Assembly: GCA_034336665.1 (NCBI GenBank)
Contig: JAPFBE010000002.1
Span: 73,597,405-73,661,404, forward strand
DNA: 64,000 bases
From: Luscinia megarhynchos
Lineage: Eukaryota; Chordata; Aves; Passeriformes; Turdidae
Reading direction: 5' to 3'
The notes under the pieces are model-generated. The model was not told the DNA's origin, searched no databases, and worked only from the letters and a program-made list of their open reading frames with translations. Below are positions 10,936 through 24,900 of the stretch, in pieces. Both the position numbers and the translations under genes were made by a program. Numbering within the stretch: position 1 is the first letter of the stretch; the number at the start of each line of letters is the position of its first letter.

Positions 10936-13900
10936 CTCACACTGCTCCCTGTCTCCTCTTCCCCACACAGGATTTCTCCTACTTTTTCACACAGCTTTTT
11001 TCCCCCAAAACATCATTATAGTGATACATGTAGATAGAAGGAACAGAAGCTGGAGGACCTGCATTCAAATCATGGGGTTTGTCCTCTTATATGTGTCACA
11101 GGACCAGCACAGACAAGAAAGATACATCTTTCTATTCAGAATGAAATTGTGTATTTATCAGTACAGCTGAAAAAACACTTCAAAAACACTAGAGACATGC
11201 CTTTGAATAAGATCTACAAGTACCTCACAAAGTATCACTTCTACTTGCTCTCTCATAGAGCATACAATTAGATGACCTTTGGATCACAAAAACCCTCTCA
11301 AGAGCAGGTCTCAAAGAGAATGCTCATACAGCCATGCTATTGCAATCTCTCATTTCTCTAACCCTGTTTCAGTTAGTCATCAGACACTTAAAGCACGGAT
11401 GCAAAATGAATAATCAGAACCTATTAATAACGAGTAACAGATAAACTAAACAGTTAATAAAAAGCCCACAGAAATAATGCATGGGAAAGAAATGCTCCAG
11501 GAACAATTGCGATACAAACCTGCAGAAATCCACGGTGTTTTCCTATTTGTCCATGAACAGAAGGGACAGCTGCATTTGTTTACTTTTATGAATATGTTAG
11601 CCAAGGTCCATAACAAGCATAGTAACTTCAGAAAGTACAGTAAGCATTAATATTAACAAGCTCATTTAGGTCTATTTCATACTCTTCAATAATTAAAGTT
11701 ATTATTTACTGGAGCAGTTTATAAAATTACAGATTGCAGTAGAAAGCCCAGCTCAGCTGTCTAGTGCAGCCAGCATACCACTCAATGAAACTAAATTGGA
11801 AACACCTCTCAGTCTCATAGCATCCACTGGTCTGGTAAACAGACCACACAAAGATCAGGTTTCTTTCCTCTCACTGAGTAAGGACATACTATATAAACTC
11901 CCATATAAGAATATAATGGGGAAGAAATATAATCTAGGGAAATGCTTAAACCCCATAATCATGTATTCCTCAGAAAACACATAAAAAGTATACTTTCTGT
12001 AATTTTGAAATCTTACTTTTTTTCCCCTTTATAAAAGTCTTTATGACAAACAACTGAGGTCAACATATCCAAAGCTATCTAATGTAGTTCCAACACGCAT
12101 CACCTTTTAGTCCAGATCAAAACCAAGTTTCTGCTTCCTGTGAGAATGACAGAATTTGGCTGCAGGAGGTTTACAGGTTTGCTAGTTTTATTTCCAAACT
12201 CCTGGATTTTCTGTGCTTCATGCTGCCTGTTGAACTATGCTCTCTAATATTCATAGTTTGGAGAAAGAAACCAGGTACACAGTGATTCTCAGTGATGTCT
12301 GAAGAGCTTTGCAGACAGCAATACAGAGGAGAATTGAAACAGGTCTCTGAAGGAAAAGAGTATAGCTTCTTAAATGCACAGGAAAAATAGAAAATGAGAA
12401 GAAATCAAACATAGATAAGCTGCAGAAGCAGCACACTTGACAGTGATGAAGGATGCAGGGCTGCAGGATGTACCCAGAAGTCATTACCATATGGCCTAAG
12501 CCAAGACAGAAGATGAGCCACAACACAAAAGGTCTCCCAGCCATGCAGGAATCATGGCTGCTCCCTGGGGAACACAAGTGGGGTATTTTCAAAGGGACAG
12601 AAATGCTTGAGAAGCACTGGAAAAAACCAGAAGGAATTTGGTTAGAGGTCATATGGAGAGGAGCTGCAGAGGGGCGAAGGACCATTACAGCCTGCCTGGT
12701 GTGAAAGCAGAGGAGAAAGGTCCAATTCTAAGGACCTCTTTAGCTTAGAGAACTCTAATACTACAATTTTACATAGCATTTTTAGTGTCAAATAGAGTAG
12801 TATCATTCTGGAGTAGGACCTTTTTCAGATATCAGCAGAAAAACAAAACTAAAGAGGTTCTTTGCTCAATAAACTGTGAGCTAATTCTCCTATTAACAAG
12901 CAGGACACCTTGTTATTCCAAACTCATACAAATCCCAATTACATTTTCAGGTACGAGATGAAGAAGCATAAAATATATACGCCCAGAAAATAATAAATGC
13001 ATTAACAAACCCATACTTTAGCTACAGACTTTGGGACATGTACAAACACAGGACGCCACAAAACAGTCTGTACAAATGCTTAGGCTCTTCCCTCAATCTC
13101 TTATTCCAAGGAATCCTGCTGAGCCTTCCCATGTAAACAGCTGCACATTGATATGCTCAAGATTTCAGAAAATAAGATTTCAGCAGAGGAAAAAAAGCCA
13201 AAACATCCCTTCTGATCCAAATGCAGATTTTGAATCTTGTAAATAGACTCTGTATTATGAAGAATTGGAAATCTCCCATGTTAGCAACAAAGTCTTTGGC
13301 AATTAGCCCCCAGATTCAAATTCTGCAGCTTCATTCTGCCTCAGTTTGAGGAAACATACTTAACCTTCAATATTTACTCATAATGCCAAACAGCTTGTAG
13401 CTCTCCCTTCTCCATGCTCCTCCCCTGTCCCCAGCCCCCAAGTGGATGCTTGGAGTTAACCTGGACAAAGTCTAACTAGAAACTTTAGAAAGTTTACATT
13501 AAACAACAGACTGTTTGATCTCTCTATGCTATTACTTTGCCCCAGAAGATGGTAACAAAATGTGCCATTAAGTCCTCTGCTTAAAAAAAGAAATTTTAGG
13601 TTTGTAATTCAGAAAAAAAACATTCAACCTAAGCTCTTCCATATTTTGTTTCCATCTGCACAAAACAAATATTTAATGCAATTTAGTGACTAATGGCAAA
13701 AAGTTTTAGCACTTAGTGCCTGATAAACCTCTTCAAGCAGAAAATATATACATGAGGAGTTACAATATGGAAAAATTCTATCGACATAGAAGACTTTATT
13801 TCTGTGGCTTTCAAAGGATGTACAGAATGACACCCACTTGGACAAATGATAGGTGCACTTTCATTACTTGTCATTAATCTTTCTAAAATAATCTAATTCT

Positions 13901-16900
13901 GTAAATGCTATTCTGAAAATCTATGGAATATAAAACATCTTTTCTGGGGACTGTGTACAAGCAAATGCAACTTAGAATGATTTAAAGAATTATTTAAAAA
14001 AAAACCTTCCAGAAGCACCATAATTGCTTGTACACAGTTGTTTATGCAGCTTTTTTAATATTGGGATGTGTTAATTTACATTTCTTTGATCTGCATAACA
14101 CAAGCTCAGAACCAAGGACTGCTGCCAGTTTCTCGCAGGCAGGGATCTAATCCATAAGATGCAAGATGGGCAGGTGCACCAACACCAGCTGCAGAAAGAG
14201 GCATGCCCAAAACCAGAAGAGGGATAACTATGGTGTAACATCAGGCAGAAGTGGCACTTTAAGGAATATCTAAAGATCTCTGGAAAGATCTGGTTGTGCA
14301 AGCCATGGAAAACACACAGCTGGGTACAAGGGAAATATATACAGAATATGCAAGAAAAGGACTTTTGGATGAAATAACCAGAAAGATTTCAAGAGTTACG
14401 TGCCAGATGAAAGTAAAATCATGTCTGAGAACAGAATTTTCACCCCAATGTAGGTCCCAGTGGACTAGGAAATACATTCAGATGTGAAAATGGGAGGGAA
14501 TAGATCCTCAGGAAACAAGACACACAATCTGTAGGACAAAGCTCTAAGAGACATGGAGGCTCCAGCAGAGATGCTGAAATGCCAATGGGCAGAGTAGTAG
14601 GGCTCCCTAGCAAGTGCAGGATTTCAGAAACCATCAGAAAAGATAAAATTGCACCTTCTCACCAGACATTTCATTTTTCTGCCTTTACGGTTTCTCTTTG
14701 ATGAGCTAGTGAAGCACTAAGAAATATTACTAATAAAAGAGCAAAGAAAAAATCAGCTCAGTTCTTGTGCTGGCCTGGTTAAACAGGGAAAACCACCAGT
14801 TCACCAAAGCACAGCTCTACTCAATGCAAAACACAAGTTACTGTTGGTTCTAAATATGCTTACTCTCCAGTTAAATAGCACCAGCATAATCAGGAGAAAA
14901 GCTTTCTCTGCTCTTCTAAGCTCTGCATGTCCTGAACATCTGCTGTAATAGGAGGTTCATATTGGTTAAATGCAGCTTTTCCAGTTTCAATAAGATAAGG
15001 CAATACTCTCTTTGGGGGATCACCATTACTCCAAACTTAATATAATATCTGCTGCTAGATAAACAACTGCAGGACACTAATACACTACTTTAGACCATCA
15101 CATCAGTCATTTACCACAACATTTTCTTCGGCTGATTTATCCCTGCTTCTTTTGTCTAACAGCAGACAGTCATATTTCAAACACAGTTTTGTTTTCTTTG
15201 GCTCAGAAGCTCCCATTATGTGGACTAAAAATGATGAGTTTATCTAATGAGATTAGTCTTTTAAGCATTTTCATGCTAGTCAATCCTTATGATGGGGTGC
15301 TTGGTTTGGAGAGTCTTGATGAACAAAAGCAAAGCACTGTAAGAGACCAGCAACTTATGGTGTAGGAAGCACTGATGCTGTAACAGAGCCACTTCCACCA
15401 CTGTGACTGTGACTGACATGTATTCATCTGTACTACTGTTTATTTATACAGAAAGTGTATATTTATATATACTTATAAAATATGCACACATGCTCTACAC
15501 CCCATTTTAACTTCCCCACTTCTAGTAATTCCTCATGTAGCTTAGGTTGATAAGTGTGCATCTGCAGAGAACAGTACATATGCTCTGAACCTCTCCATCT
15601 CATCGTGGCAGAGGAATCATCCAGCTCATTCCTGTGGCGTGAGCTGTGGAGAATATCAAATGCATGAGCATGTATCTTCTTCCCCAAAAATGTACACTCT
15701 GCTATTTACTTCTACATTTGGGTGAGGTGCAAGGGTTGGTATCACAGATGCTAAGCTCTTCACAAAGTAAGCTGCAATGAAAGATGCTTTTATTCTTCTT
15801 TTAAATCTCAACTGCTATGAATCACACTTTTCTGTTTGAAGACTAATATGACTGCAAAATGGGCTTTAAACCAGATAACAACATAAAAATCTCAGTTCTT
15901 CACTGCCAGACCACTGTTAATATTTGCTATTTAACACCTTCTCTAAACTAATCTGAGAGACTGGTAATGACCTAAAATTGCTATGGTGCAGCAGGACAGA
16001 GATTCAGAATGTACTGCCAAGGCTAGCAATTCCCTTGTGTCAACCTAGACAATCCACTTAGTCCATCATTTTCAGAAAGTGGATGATTCAGTTTGACAAA
16101 CTCATATACAAGTCTCATCACAAAATGTTTGGGACAACTGCAAGTCTGGATGCTCAGCTGCTTTAAAACCACACTTTACATAATTTCTGCTAAATACCCA
16201 AAGATAAAAGGTCTTAAATAAGTAAATGACATTTTCAGAATACATACTTTGGACCATCATTTAAATTCAAATATGAGAAAATAAAAAGTAATTTAACATC
16301 TAAGAGAAACCAAGGACTTTTCCAAGGTCTTTTGGCATGCAGACAGGAATGACACAGATTTTTTAAATAAGACTATAAGACCTCATATGGAGTAGAAGGT
16401 ATTTTGCTTTGTGTTTGGATGCGAGGTTTTTCCCTATTTTTTGAGTCAACTTTGAGGTAGAATTTTGAACAATGGACTTTAGATGGAAGTGTAAATGGGG
16501 CATAAAAGACAGAAAGAGAAGCTGTCTGTTGGGAATTAAAAGGAGGAGGAGAGCAGGGCTGGCCGTCAGGAAGTCTCCACTTCTAATCCTAGTACAGCCC
16601 CTGCCTTGCTGGGCAGCCACTTCCTCCTGCTGTATTGCTTCTTGAGCATCTTTAAAGTGGTTTTGCTTAGTGTTCACAGTTTAGAGCAAGTTAGTGTCTG
16701 TACAGCACTGAATCATAAAAATGCTGTACAAAGAGCTGTTATTTTTACTGTTAGCACAGTTGCTATCCTATACACACTGAAGCAGACATTTTTCCCTAAA
16801 AGTCATCTCTCTGTGCATGTCTGAAGTTCAGTTAAAAGGCAAAAAACCATCTCTTCTAAATTGCACAGCACATTCATTAGCTGTGCTGCAGTACAGAACT

Positions 16901-19900
16901 GTGTGCAGACACAGACAAGGGAAAATAAACGGGAAACAATTCACAGCAAATGTAGTTAGTAAAGCAGCCATTCTCAGAGTAATTAATTCCTGGAGGACGC
17001 GAAATTTCAACTGCATGATGCACTTGAAAATACCTAGGTAATGGTCCTTTGCTTTTAACAGTGGGTCATCTCTTCAACCATTCCCCGGTCTAACTTCAAC
17101 CCAATTTCCACAGAAGATAGTTAAAGTATTTTTGGATGGGAGGAAGTGAAAATAGAAGTGACCCTTGAGGCTCATCTAAAACAGAGACTTTTAGAATTCA
17201 TGTTCACAGATATGCATATATAGTTATCTATACTATACACACTTATACACGCTTACATAAACATATCCTTCATCAACACTGTTTTGCAATCTGGAGTTTG
17301 TCAAAACCTATCTACTGCATCACTATTCAAACAAATAGTAATCAAGTTTCAAAGCTACACAGATGGATGGTTGCCAATTTCCCTGTTCCTTCAAAGTGTA
17401 AAACAATGCTTCTACTTTATACCTGCTGTAAACAAGATGTTTTAAAAGCATTGAATCCTCAAAGCAAACCTCCCTCACTCCAGCAGCACTCTGCTGTTGG
17501 GATCCTACATACATTTTGGGGAACACAGAAGCAAGAAGGTGGGGGCAGGAAGTGCAGCTGAAGCATATTCAGCATTATAAAAAAAGGACTGCTCAGTTTA
17601 AGTTGCAGAGCTAGCAGTGGCGACTACTGCTTTGCAAGCGAACAACAAATACACCTTCTCTGAACTAGTTTTTGTGCCATTCTTTGGCAGATAAAAGTGC
17701 TTTTCTTGGCTTCCAACATGAACTACAGCAGACTGGGTCAGGTCCAAGCTCTGCCCATAAAATGCATCAATGTGGAAAAACAAGTGCTGGATTCAGTTTT
17801 CAGAACAGGTTACTTCAACCAGCAAACTAAAATGCCATCAATCTCACCTGGTTATTCTACTCCCTAACCTCATACAGGTACTGAACCAGCTGTGGAGCTC
17901 CTCTAATCCTCTCCACTATTATTTTACCGTCTGTGTTAAAACTGTAGAAATGAGGCAGAGGGGAAAAAATAATAATAAAACCACAGAAAATACAGATGCT
18001 TAAAAGGCATGACCAAGAGAATTCTTCATGAGCAACACGGAAACCACAGGCATCTTTGGTTCCTGCTTGTGATGTGCTCAAGGATTTCTGCCACTGTGTG
18101 TCCCTGCTGACTGGTGTCAGCACCATCCCCATCCCAACCCATCCCAAACCTGATCCCCAGCTTTCCAGAGGGTGCTTCAATCCCTTGCCCTTGGCAGAAG
18201 GCCAGTGCCTGAACTATGACACAATGAAATGGGATGCTCGCCCATGGGATGCTCATTTTCAACTTTATTCCTGCAACCTATATTAAATAGCAATTGGATA
18301 TAAGGTGTTCCTTCCACTACGTAAAACAATGGCAGAGAAAATAAGTAAATAAATATACAGAAGGGGTTACATTGTTGTCCATGCCCACGGGTGTATGGGG
18401 AAGAGGCAATGCATGCAAAAACAATAAGTTTTTAGCTGTGATTGGAAAAAAAGTATAGCAGAAAAAATTTTAAATCCTGGAACTGACTGCCCTTCTAAAT
18501 GATGACCTGCCACCAGGTACAGACTGAAGAACAGATTACACAGTTACCAAAAGGGGTAAATACTACTTATCTTGCCTGATCTACATGCCCTATGGAGGAT
18601 TTTTAACCTATAATTATTCTATTCCAATGTTATAAATCATATTATGCCAGTATCTATCATATCTTCTAAGCACATCTTTGAGGCAACAGTATTAAGCTAG
18701 CAGTGTAGTAAGTGAGCAATTATTTGGCATAGATGATGATACAGGAAATATGGCAATGCACCAGAAATAAAATATTCAGTCATGCATATCCTAAGTGATA
18801 GAATTTGGGCATATTTTTTAAACAGAACATGGTACAAGTTTAAGGTTGTTAAAATATGTTCAAATATTTTCCATTAAAACAACATCAATTCTTTCTATCA
18901 ACAAGGCAAGGCTATGCAGTAATGACAGCATATCCACTTTGTCATCAATATAAACTCTAACATAAAGAGTTTACTCTATGTACATATACATACACAGATA
19001 TGTTCCAAGGAAAATCTTTATCAATTACCTCCTAAATTTCTGTAAAGTCTTTTATTAATTCCATAACCTTTCTCTGCAAGTTGGGTACTGCAGATGATGG
19101 TCACACCTTGCTTTCACTAAAATCAACTAGGGAGGCTGCAGAGCAGCAGAGTCCCTTTGCTTCAGCAAAGCAAGAGCAGCCCACTGCATGTACACCGTGG
19201 CACTGCTCACTCCCAACTCCAGTCCCTGTCTTCCACTCCCCAACAGTCTAAAACAGGCTTAGTTTTGTGTGCTGGGAGGAAGCAAGGTACCCTCAAGCCC
19301 ATAAAATGTAATTTCCATAACAGATAGCCACATGCATTTGTGCAGAACTGGCAGAGTGGCAGGCTCCTGTCATTGTCTAGAGATAACTGTGTGTGTTTTG
19401 TCTCAAGTATAGCGAGAACAAACTCAACTCATTAACTTAGCAACATACACTGACAAAACTGGTTTAGGAACAGAGGAAATTAGCCATGTGTTCATAATGG
19501 TTGTTCTCCAGGCTTTTGGCTGGCTGTTCTTCACTTGGCTTGTGGGGCTCAGTTTGGGATTTTGTGTTTGGCATTTTTTAGTTTGGTTTTTTTTTTCATT
19601 TGTTCTGTTTGTTTGTAGTTAGAAAGATAAGCTTTTTCAAAGTCTAGTGCTTTCTTTAGGTTGTACTGTTTACATAAATGGGAAACAATTTGTCCCTCAC
19701 TGCCTACATAAAGAAAATAATGAGCATGTTGTTTGTGGCCTCACCACCGGCGTTACTCAGCAATTTTAATTACCCTGTTGGTGATTTAATATTGTGTAAA
19801 AACATATCCTAGCATGTATACACATCTGCCCTTGCTTATTAAAATCTGTTAGTTCTGGCTTGCTCACACACATGAAGATACTTCCCACCAACAAAAGCAG

Positions 19901-20603
19901 ATTTTGAACTTTTGTCTGTTGTTCACTGCTCTCTCCCAAATAAAAATTAGTATAATCATATACCAAATGTTGATAATTTCATGAAAATAATAGCAAAAAA
20001 ATTAAGACTGGGCTCATGTATGTAGTAAGCCATATTAACTTTTTTCCAGCTAATTCCTTCTCTCCCTGAGTTTGAAACAGCTCTCAAAAGCCTTCCTTCA
20101 CAATGCAATGGAGCAGGGAAAGGTTGCTTGGATATTTTCCAGGCACACAAATACACTTAGTGCATAATATGGCAACTATGTAATTTCTTAATTAAGCATA
20201 ATACAATGTATTCCATACACGGTTTACAGAACACACTACAGAAGCATAAGATGATTTGAGGTGTACCTTTGCAGTGGAAGAAAAATTTTTTCCTCACAAA
20301 CTAAAGGGAATGCATTAGAAGAGTGACTGTGAAAAATGTCAAGTATTTCAAAGAAGGTGAGGTTTGGACTCGCTGGTGGTCTTACAGGTTTGCTAAAGAA
20401 GAGCCATAACCACAGAAGGAACCTGGGCAGAACAAGGGGGAGGAGGAGAATACACAGTGAAAGGTGGCGGGCTGCAGAGCACAGTGAGCCAGGTCTTACA
20501 AAGCATGAGGGCACTCCAGGCCAGATGCTTTCTAAATTCCCATGATATCAATACATTTAGCTCAGACAAGCTTTTGTTTTAAAAAGTAGGTAAGAAAGGC
20601 ACG

Positions 20604-20710
20604 TATTTGCCCCCAGTATGTTCATAGGAATGAACATGAACATGCCCCCAATATAGGAATGAACACAGCCCCCATGGCTATTTGCCCCCAATATAGCAAT
20701 GAACACAAGG
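20604..20710. repeat. Short degenerate tandem repeat, about three units
   Basis: GCCCCCA(G/A)TAT followed by an AATGAACA-like sequence recurs near 20609, 20644 and 20684, with the text between copies altered (a fourth GCCCCCAT lies near 20668). The second and third full copies share GCCCCCAATATAG(G/C)AATGAACACA. This is a minisatellite-like local duplication in intron 2. Confidence 0.85.
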
Positions 20711-21898
20711 ACAGCTCGTTTTCAGTTTTGAAGTCCAACAGATGAATTTATCTTCCATATTTCCTGTTTCTGACACACTTGTAGCAAGTAATCAAGCCAT
20801 CTTTCTAAGACCACTGAGAGGCAAGTAAAAACAGTCAAGAGTACTTCAAAAGGTACTAATGATACTGAAGCACTGTGATGAATTGCAGCCCTGTTATAAG
20901 GGTTGTATTTTACCAGGCATATACACTAAAAACCAACCAGGAGCCAGAGTCTCCTCACCTGTACCCAGGCAGCCCCTCCACCCTGGGGTGAAGTTTTCAC
21001 TGGTGAAATGAGGCCAACATCTCCAGCTGCTCTGGAGGCTAAGCTGCAACCATGACTGAGAGGCAGCAGCTGCTGAGACCTCAATGCTTGTCCCATAGAA
21101 GGAAATCACAAACAGATGAGTAGCACTGGTAGGTGGGACATCTACTGAGTCCTCATGTTTTCTTTCACAGCAACTGTATTTCTCCTTTGCTCTCAAATTC
21201 AACTCTTCACTGCAGAAATGCTGTCTCTCATATTTCTCTGCCATAACAATGACAGGCAAACTCAATTAACACTGTGAGCAGTTTGGATGTCTGCACAACA
21301 GGTTGCCAAAAAAGCCCCCAAAGATAACTAAGAACATTTGTTGTATAATGTAATTCAACACTTCTATCTATAAAACCAATATATGTTTATTATGTCTTAA
21401 ATCAAGATGTGAAAGCTTGGTTTTGAACTGCTTTAACGTTAATGATTTATTATACACGCAATACATATCTAGTTTGGTAAGAGCCATATTACACAATCAA
21501 CACAGATTTTCTCTTCCAGCTTCTTACTGAGATCTGAACATAATAAAATGACAAAATCGTGCATTCCTCTGCAAATAATTTCTTCAGAGATTAGCAAGAG
21601 AGTAATGTATCTTCCTTTGTAATACCCTGAATTTCTGTCAACATCATCATAAAATATATACCACAGAATAGAATAAGTACAACCACAAGCCTTTTTATGT
21701 GACATATTTTAAAGGGCTTTCAACATTGATTAGATCTTTACTACTGCTGTTATTATTCCTGTGATCTAAAAGTACTCTAGATAGGTACTTGAAATAGAAA
21801 CATTAATTTAAAAAGATTAAATATCAAGAAGACATTTCTCTAGATACTAGAAATGAGCACACAAGTATGTCACCAAACAAATGCTTACCCCCAATTTT

Positions 21899-21904
21899 AA
21901 ATAC

Positions 21905-21936
<32 letters not shown>

Positions 21937-21945
21937 ATACACATC
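21899..21945. repeat. (TG)n microsatellite flanked by AT/CA alternation
   Basis: About 25 nt of TG repeat (21912-21936) are bordered by ATACATATATA and TATACACA. Purines and pyrimidines therefore alternate over most of 45 bp, a composition known to favour Z-DNA or cruciform formation. Confidence 0.9.
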
Positions 21946-24900
21946 CATAAGCATATTATTTAATAGCTACTCTGCATTTACTGTGAGTGCTACTCATTGG
22001 TAATCTTGGAGCTAAGGGCCCAGTGAACCCCATAAGAGCAACCACCATTATCTAAAATAAATCAAGCAACACTGAGAAGCAAGAGATAATATAAACATTC
22101 CCCACACAAACAGCCCTTCTATTAGAGAGAAAAGAACAAATCATTTAGTCCAAGTAGGCACTGACAACAGTCCATTACTTCAGCATGCAGTTCTGATGAG
22201 TTAAGCTAGGAAAGAGCAGCCAAAATATCCTTTCTAAAGCACCAGCACAGGCTTATAAGGGGGTGACATCAAACTTTTTTTTCACATACTTTTAATTAGA
22301 AAGAAATATCAAAATAGGCTCAGCGCACTCTCTTCATCATTTGCTTCCTCCTCACCCAGCCAAGTGAGGAATCTCCTCACACCAAGCCATCAGGTGACAG
22401 TGCAGTATGTGGCACTGTGTGTGTATAGGAAAGTACTAAGTACCTTTTTTAACACCTTATGTCACTGCCTGCCTTCAAGGGAGGAACCAATTGGATATAC
22501 TCAATGAAAACAAAAGACATGATCCAAATTAACATACACAGCAGGGAGCATAAGCTTGGGAACACAGGATGGGATGAAGAATGTCCTTCACATACAAAAT
22601 TAAGACTACAAAGTATTTAACAGAGGTTTTCTTGGGGAAAGCATTACCTAAATACATGCTCTACACTGCATTATATAGCTGATGATAATGACAGTACATC
22701 TGCTACTTGTGGAAATATCACACTCCGCTCTTCCTCAAACAAACAGCTATGACATTAAGTTTTGGGTAACAAACCAAATCAAATTAGGAGCAACAATTAC
22801 AACAACTTACAATATAAGAATAATTTACTAAAAGCATCAATTGGCTGTTGGCTCCATTTAACATCTGGAATACTGCCATTACTATCAAAAAATACATGTG
22901 TCAACAGCAGCAGCCTCAGTGCAGCATGCTGGTGTGGATGCTGCAGAGGACAACTATTGCCATAGGGTAACACAGCTCAGTTGTCCAGCCATTTGTGGGC
23001 TTCTGTTAGGCCCCTGGAGAGAAAGAAGGACAACACTCAGATACCTAGAAATTAGTGTAATGTATAATTAAGGAAAGACTCTGCTACTGTATTTTGGCAA
23101 TTTTATTCTCTACTTTTCCCTCAGTTCCCCAAGGAGGCTATCACATACACATCCACTAAGAGAGAATGTTTTATCCCAAAACGAGAACAAACAAAAATTT
23201 CTAAACATTACTGTTATGTAGAGTGTAAATATACGTTTGCTTGGGAATGTTAAATATTTTTAGCAAAATTCCTCATCTAGATTCATTTTACTCTTTTGAT
23301 GGAAGAGCAAAGCAGCAAAGTACTTTGGTATCAATCTTCTCTTCTGGGACAACTAGCATAACAAAGCACAGTTTGTTTCCCCAAGTCCTCTGAAGGTGCT
23401 ACTACCTCTGTTCTGGTCACTGGATATCAAGCACAGATGGATCGAGTCACAGCATCAGACCACCTGCAGGAATTCTTACGGCAGAATTTAAAATAGAGAC
23501 CCATGCAAAATTGCAAAGCTTGACTATCATACTTGAAGAACAAAAACTATTTTTTATTGTAGGCTGGAGAAAACTGTGATACAAACTACTCATATGGCTT
23601 ACCTACCACACGAATAAGAATCATAGGAGTTTCACTGTAGTGTAGTTGTCTTAGGGATACAAACAAAATACTTATAACTCCCCATACACACAATGCAGCA
23701 TATTACCTTGCATTAAAATGGAGAATGCATACCTTGAATATAAATGAAGAAAAGCAACACTTTCTATCTCCTCTTTTCAAAATGTGTCAAATGAACGTTT
23801 TCATGCATATGATGCTGAACGAGTTAAGACAAAAACTTCTACAAATATTTTGCAAATAACTGTCAGTGATACAACTTCTCTCAGAAAGGGAGGCTTTATG
23901 TCTTTGATGACCTCAGTGACATAACATCAAATATCACTGAAGAAACTAGAATATTTAATTTTACAGCATTTAAATAAAATTATAGCTATGAACATAGCTA
24001 TGATGTGTTTAATCTGTGTAACCCTATATACAGTAGCCCATTCTTACACATTTTTCAGATACACAAGTTACAAACCATGTACCCATTGACTTTTTTCTTT
24101 TTCTCAGCACAGATGGCATTTCAAGTGGAATATTTTTGTGCTACAGCTAACACAAACCACAAAGAAATTACTCTTATTGAATATTGCCTGCTGTTGAAGT
24201 GTGTTTTGAAATTACACTCCATTTTTAAGGGAGCTGAAGAGCTGAGAACAAGCCATGCATTCACATCAATGGCTAACACAGAGAGCAGCAGTGCTGACTG
24301 AATGCAGCTCTTCACGAAGCAGCGCCTCATGGTCGCTGCAGATTAGGGACTCATTTTTCCTCTGTGCCACTTTTGAGGAATTCATTGATATTTGCCTCGT
24401 AATGAGATCACTGTCTGTTGGCAACTTCCATCACACAGACAAAATGATGCAGCCTTTTGTACTGGCTAACAGTTTTTAAGACAAGTAGGTATAATTTGGC
24501 AGACGAAAACAGATCTTCAAAGCAGTGCTTTGAATACAAGATTTCCAAGAGAATCAGGAAATTTATTTATACATATATATATACAAATGCACAAGCAAAG
24601 CCTTCATCTGAAAACAATAATTGCTAAAATAATATAGACCCCAATGTCAGGCAGTAGAACAACTTAGCTTTACCACACTTCACTGTACCATCAAATAATT
24701 TTCACACATTTTATTTTTCACTGGGTAGCAAGTCCAAAGTTAAAAAATGGAAACTAACACTGACCAAAAATCCAGATGGCCAAAGTCACCAGCTGGTGTT
24801 AAAGCTCCCTCTTCTAACATGGATACTATGAAAATCTGGGAACAATGAACTAAGAAGTGTTGACCAGTGCTACAAAAGTAGAGATAGTACAGAGAGTCAC

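Noticed and set aside
12251..12685. 144-codon minus-strand frame
   Set aside because: Cys/Ser/Phe-rich text typical of the antisense of A-rich DNA; no start context, splice framing or family resemblance.
13950..14640. Cluster of overlapping frames on both strands suggesting an old retroelement
   Set aside because: No reverse-transcriptase, gag-like or LTR-end motif could be found in any frame.
20894..21265. 123-codon minus-strand frame with a hydrophilic start (EKYERQHFCSEELNLRAKEK)
   Set aside because: The second half is not protein-like and I found no acceptor/donor pair giving a consistent phase. Noted as unresolved in the intron entry.
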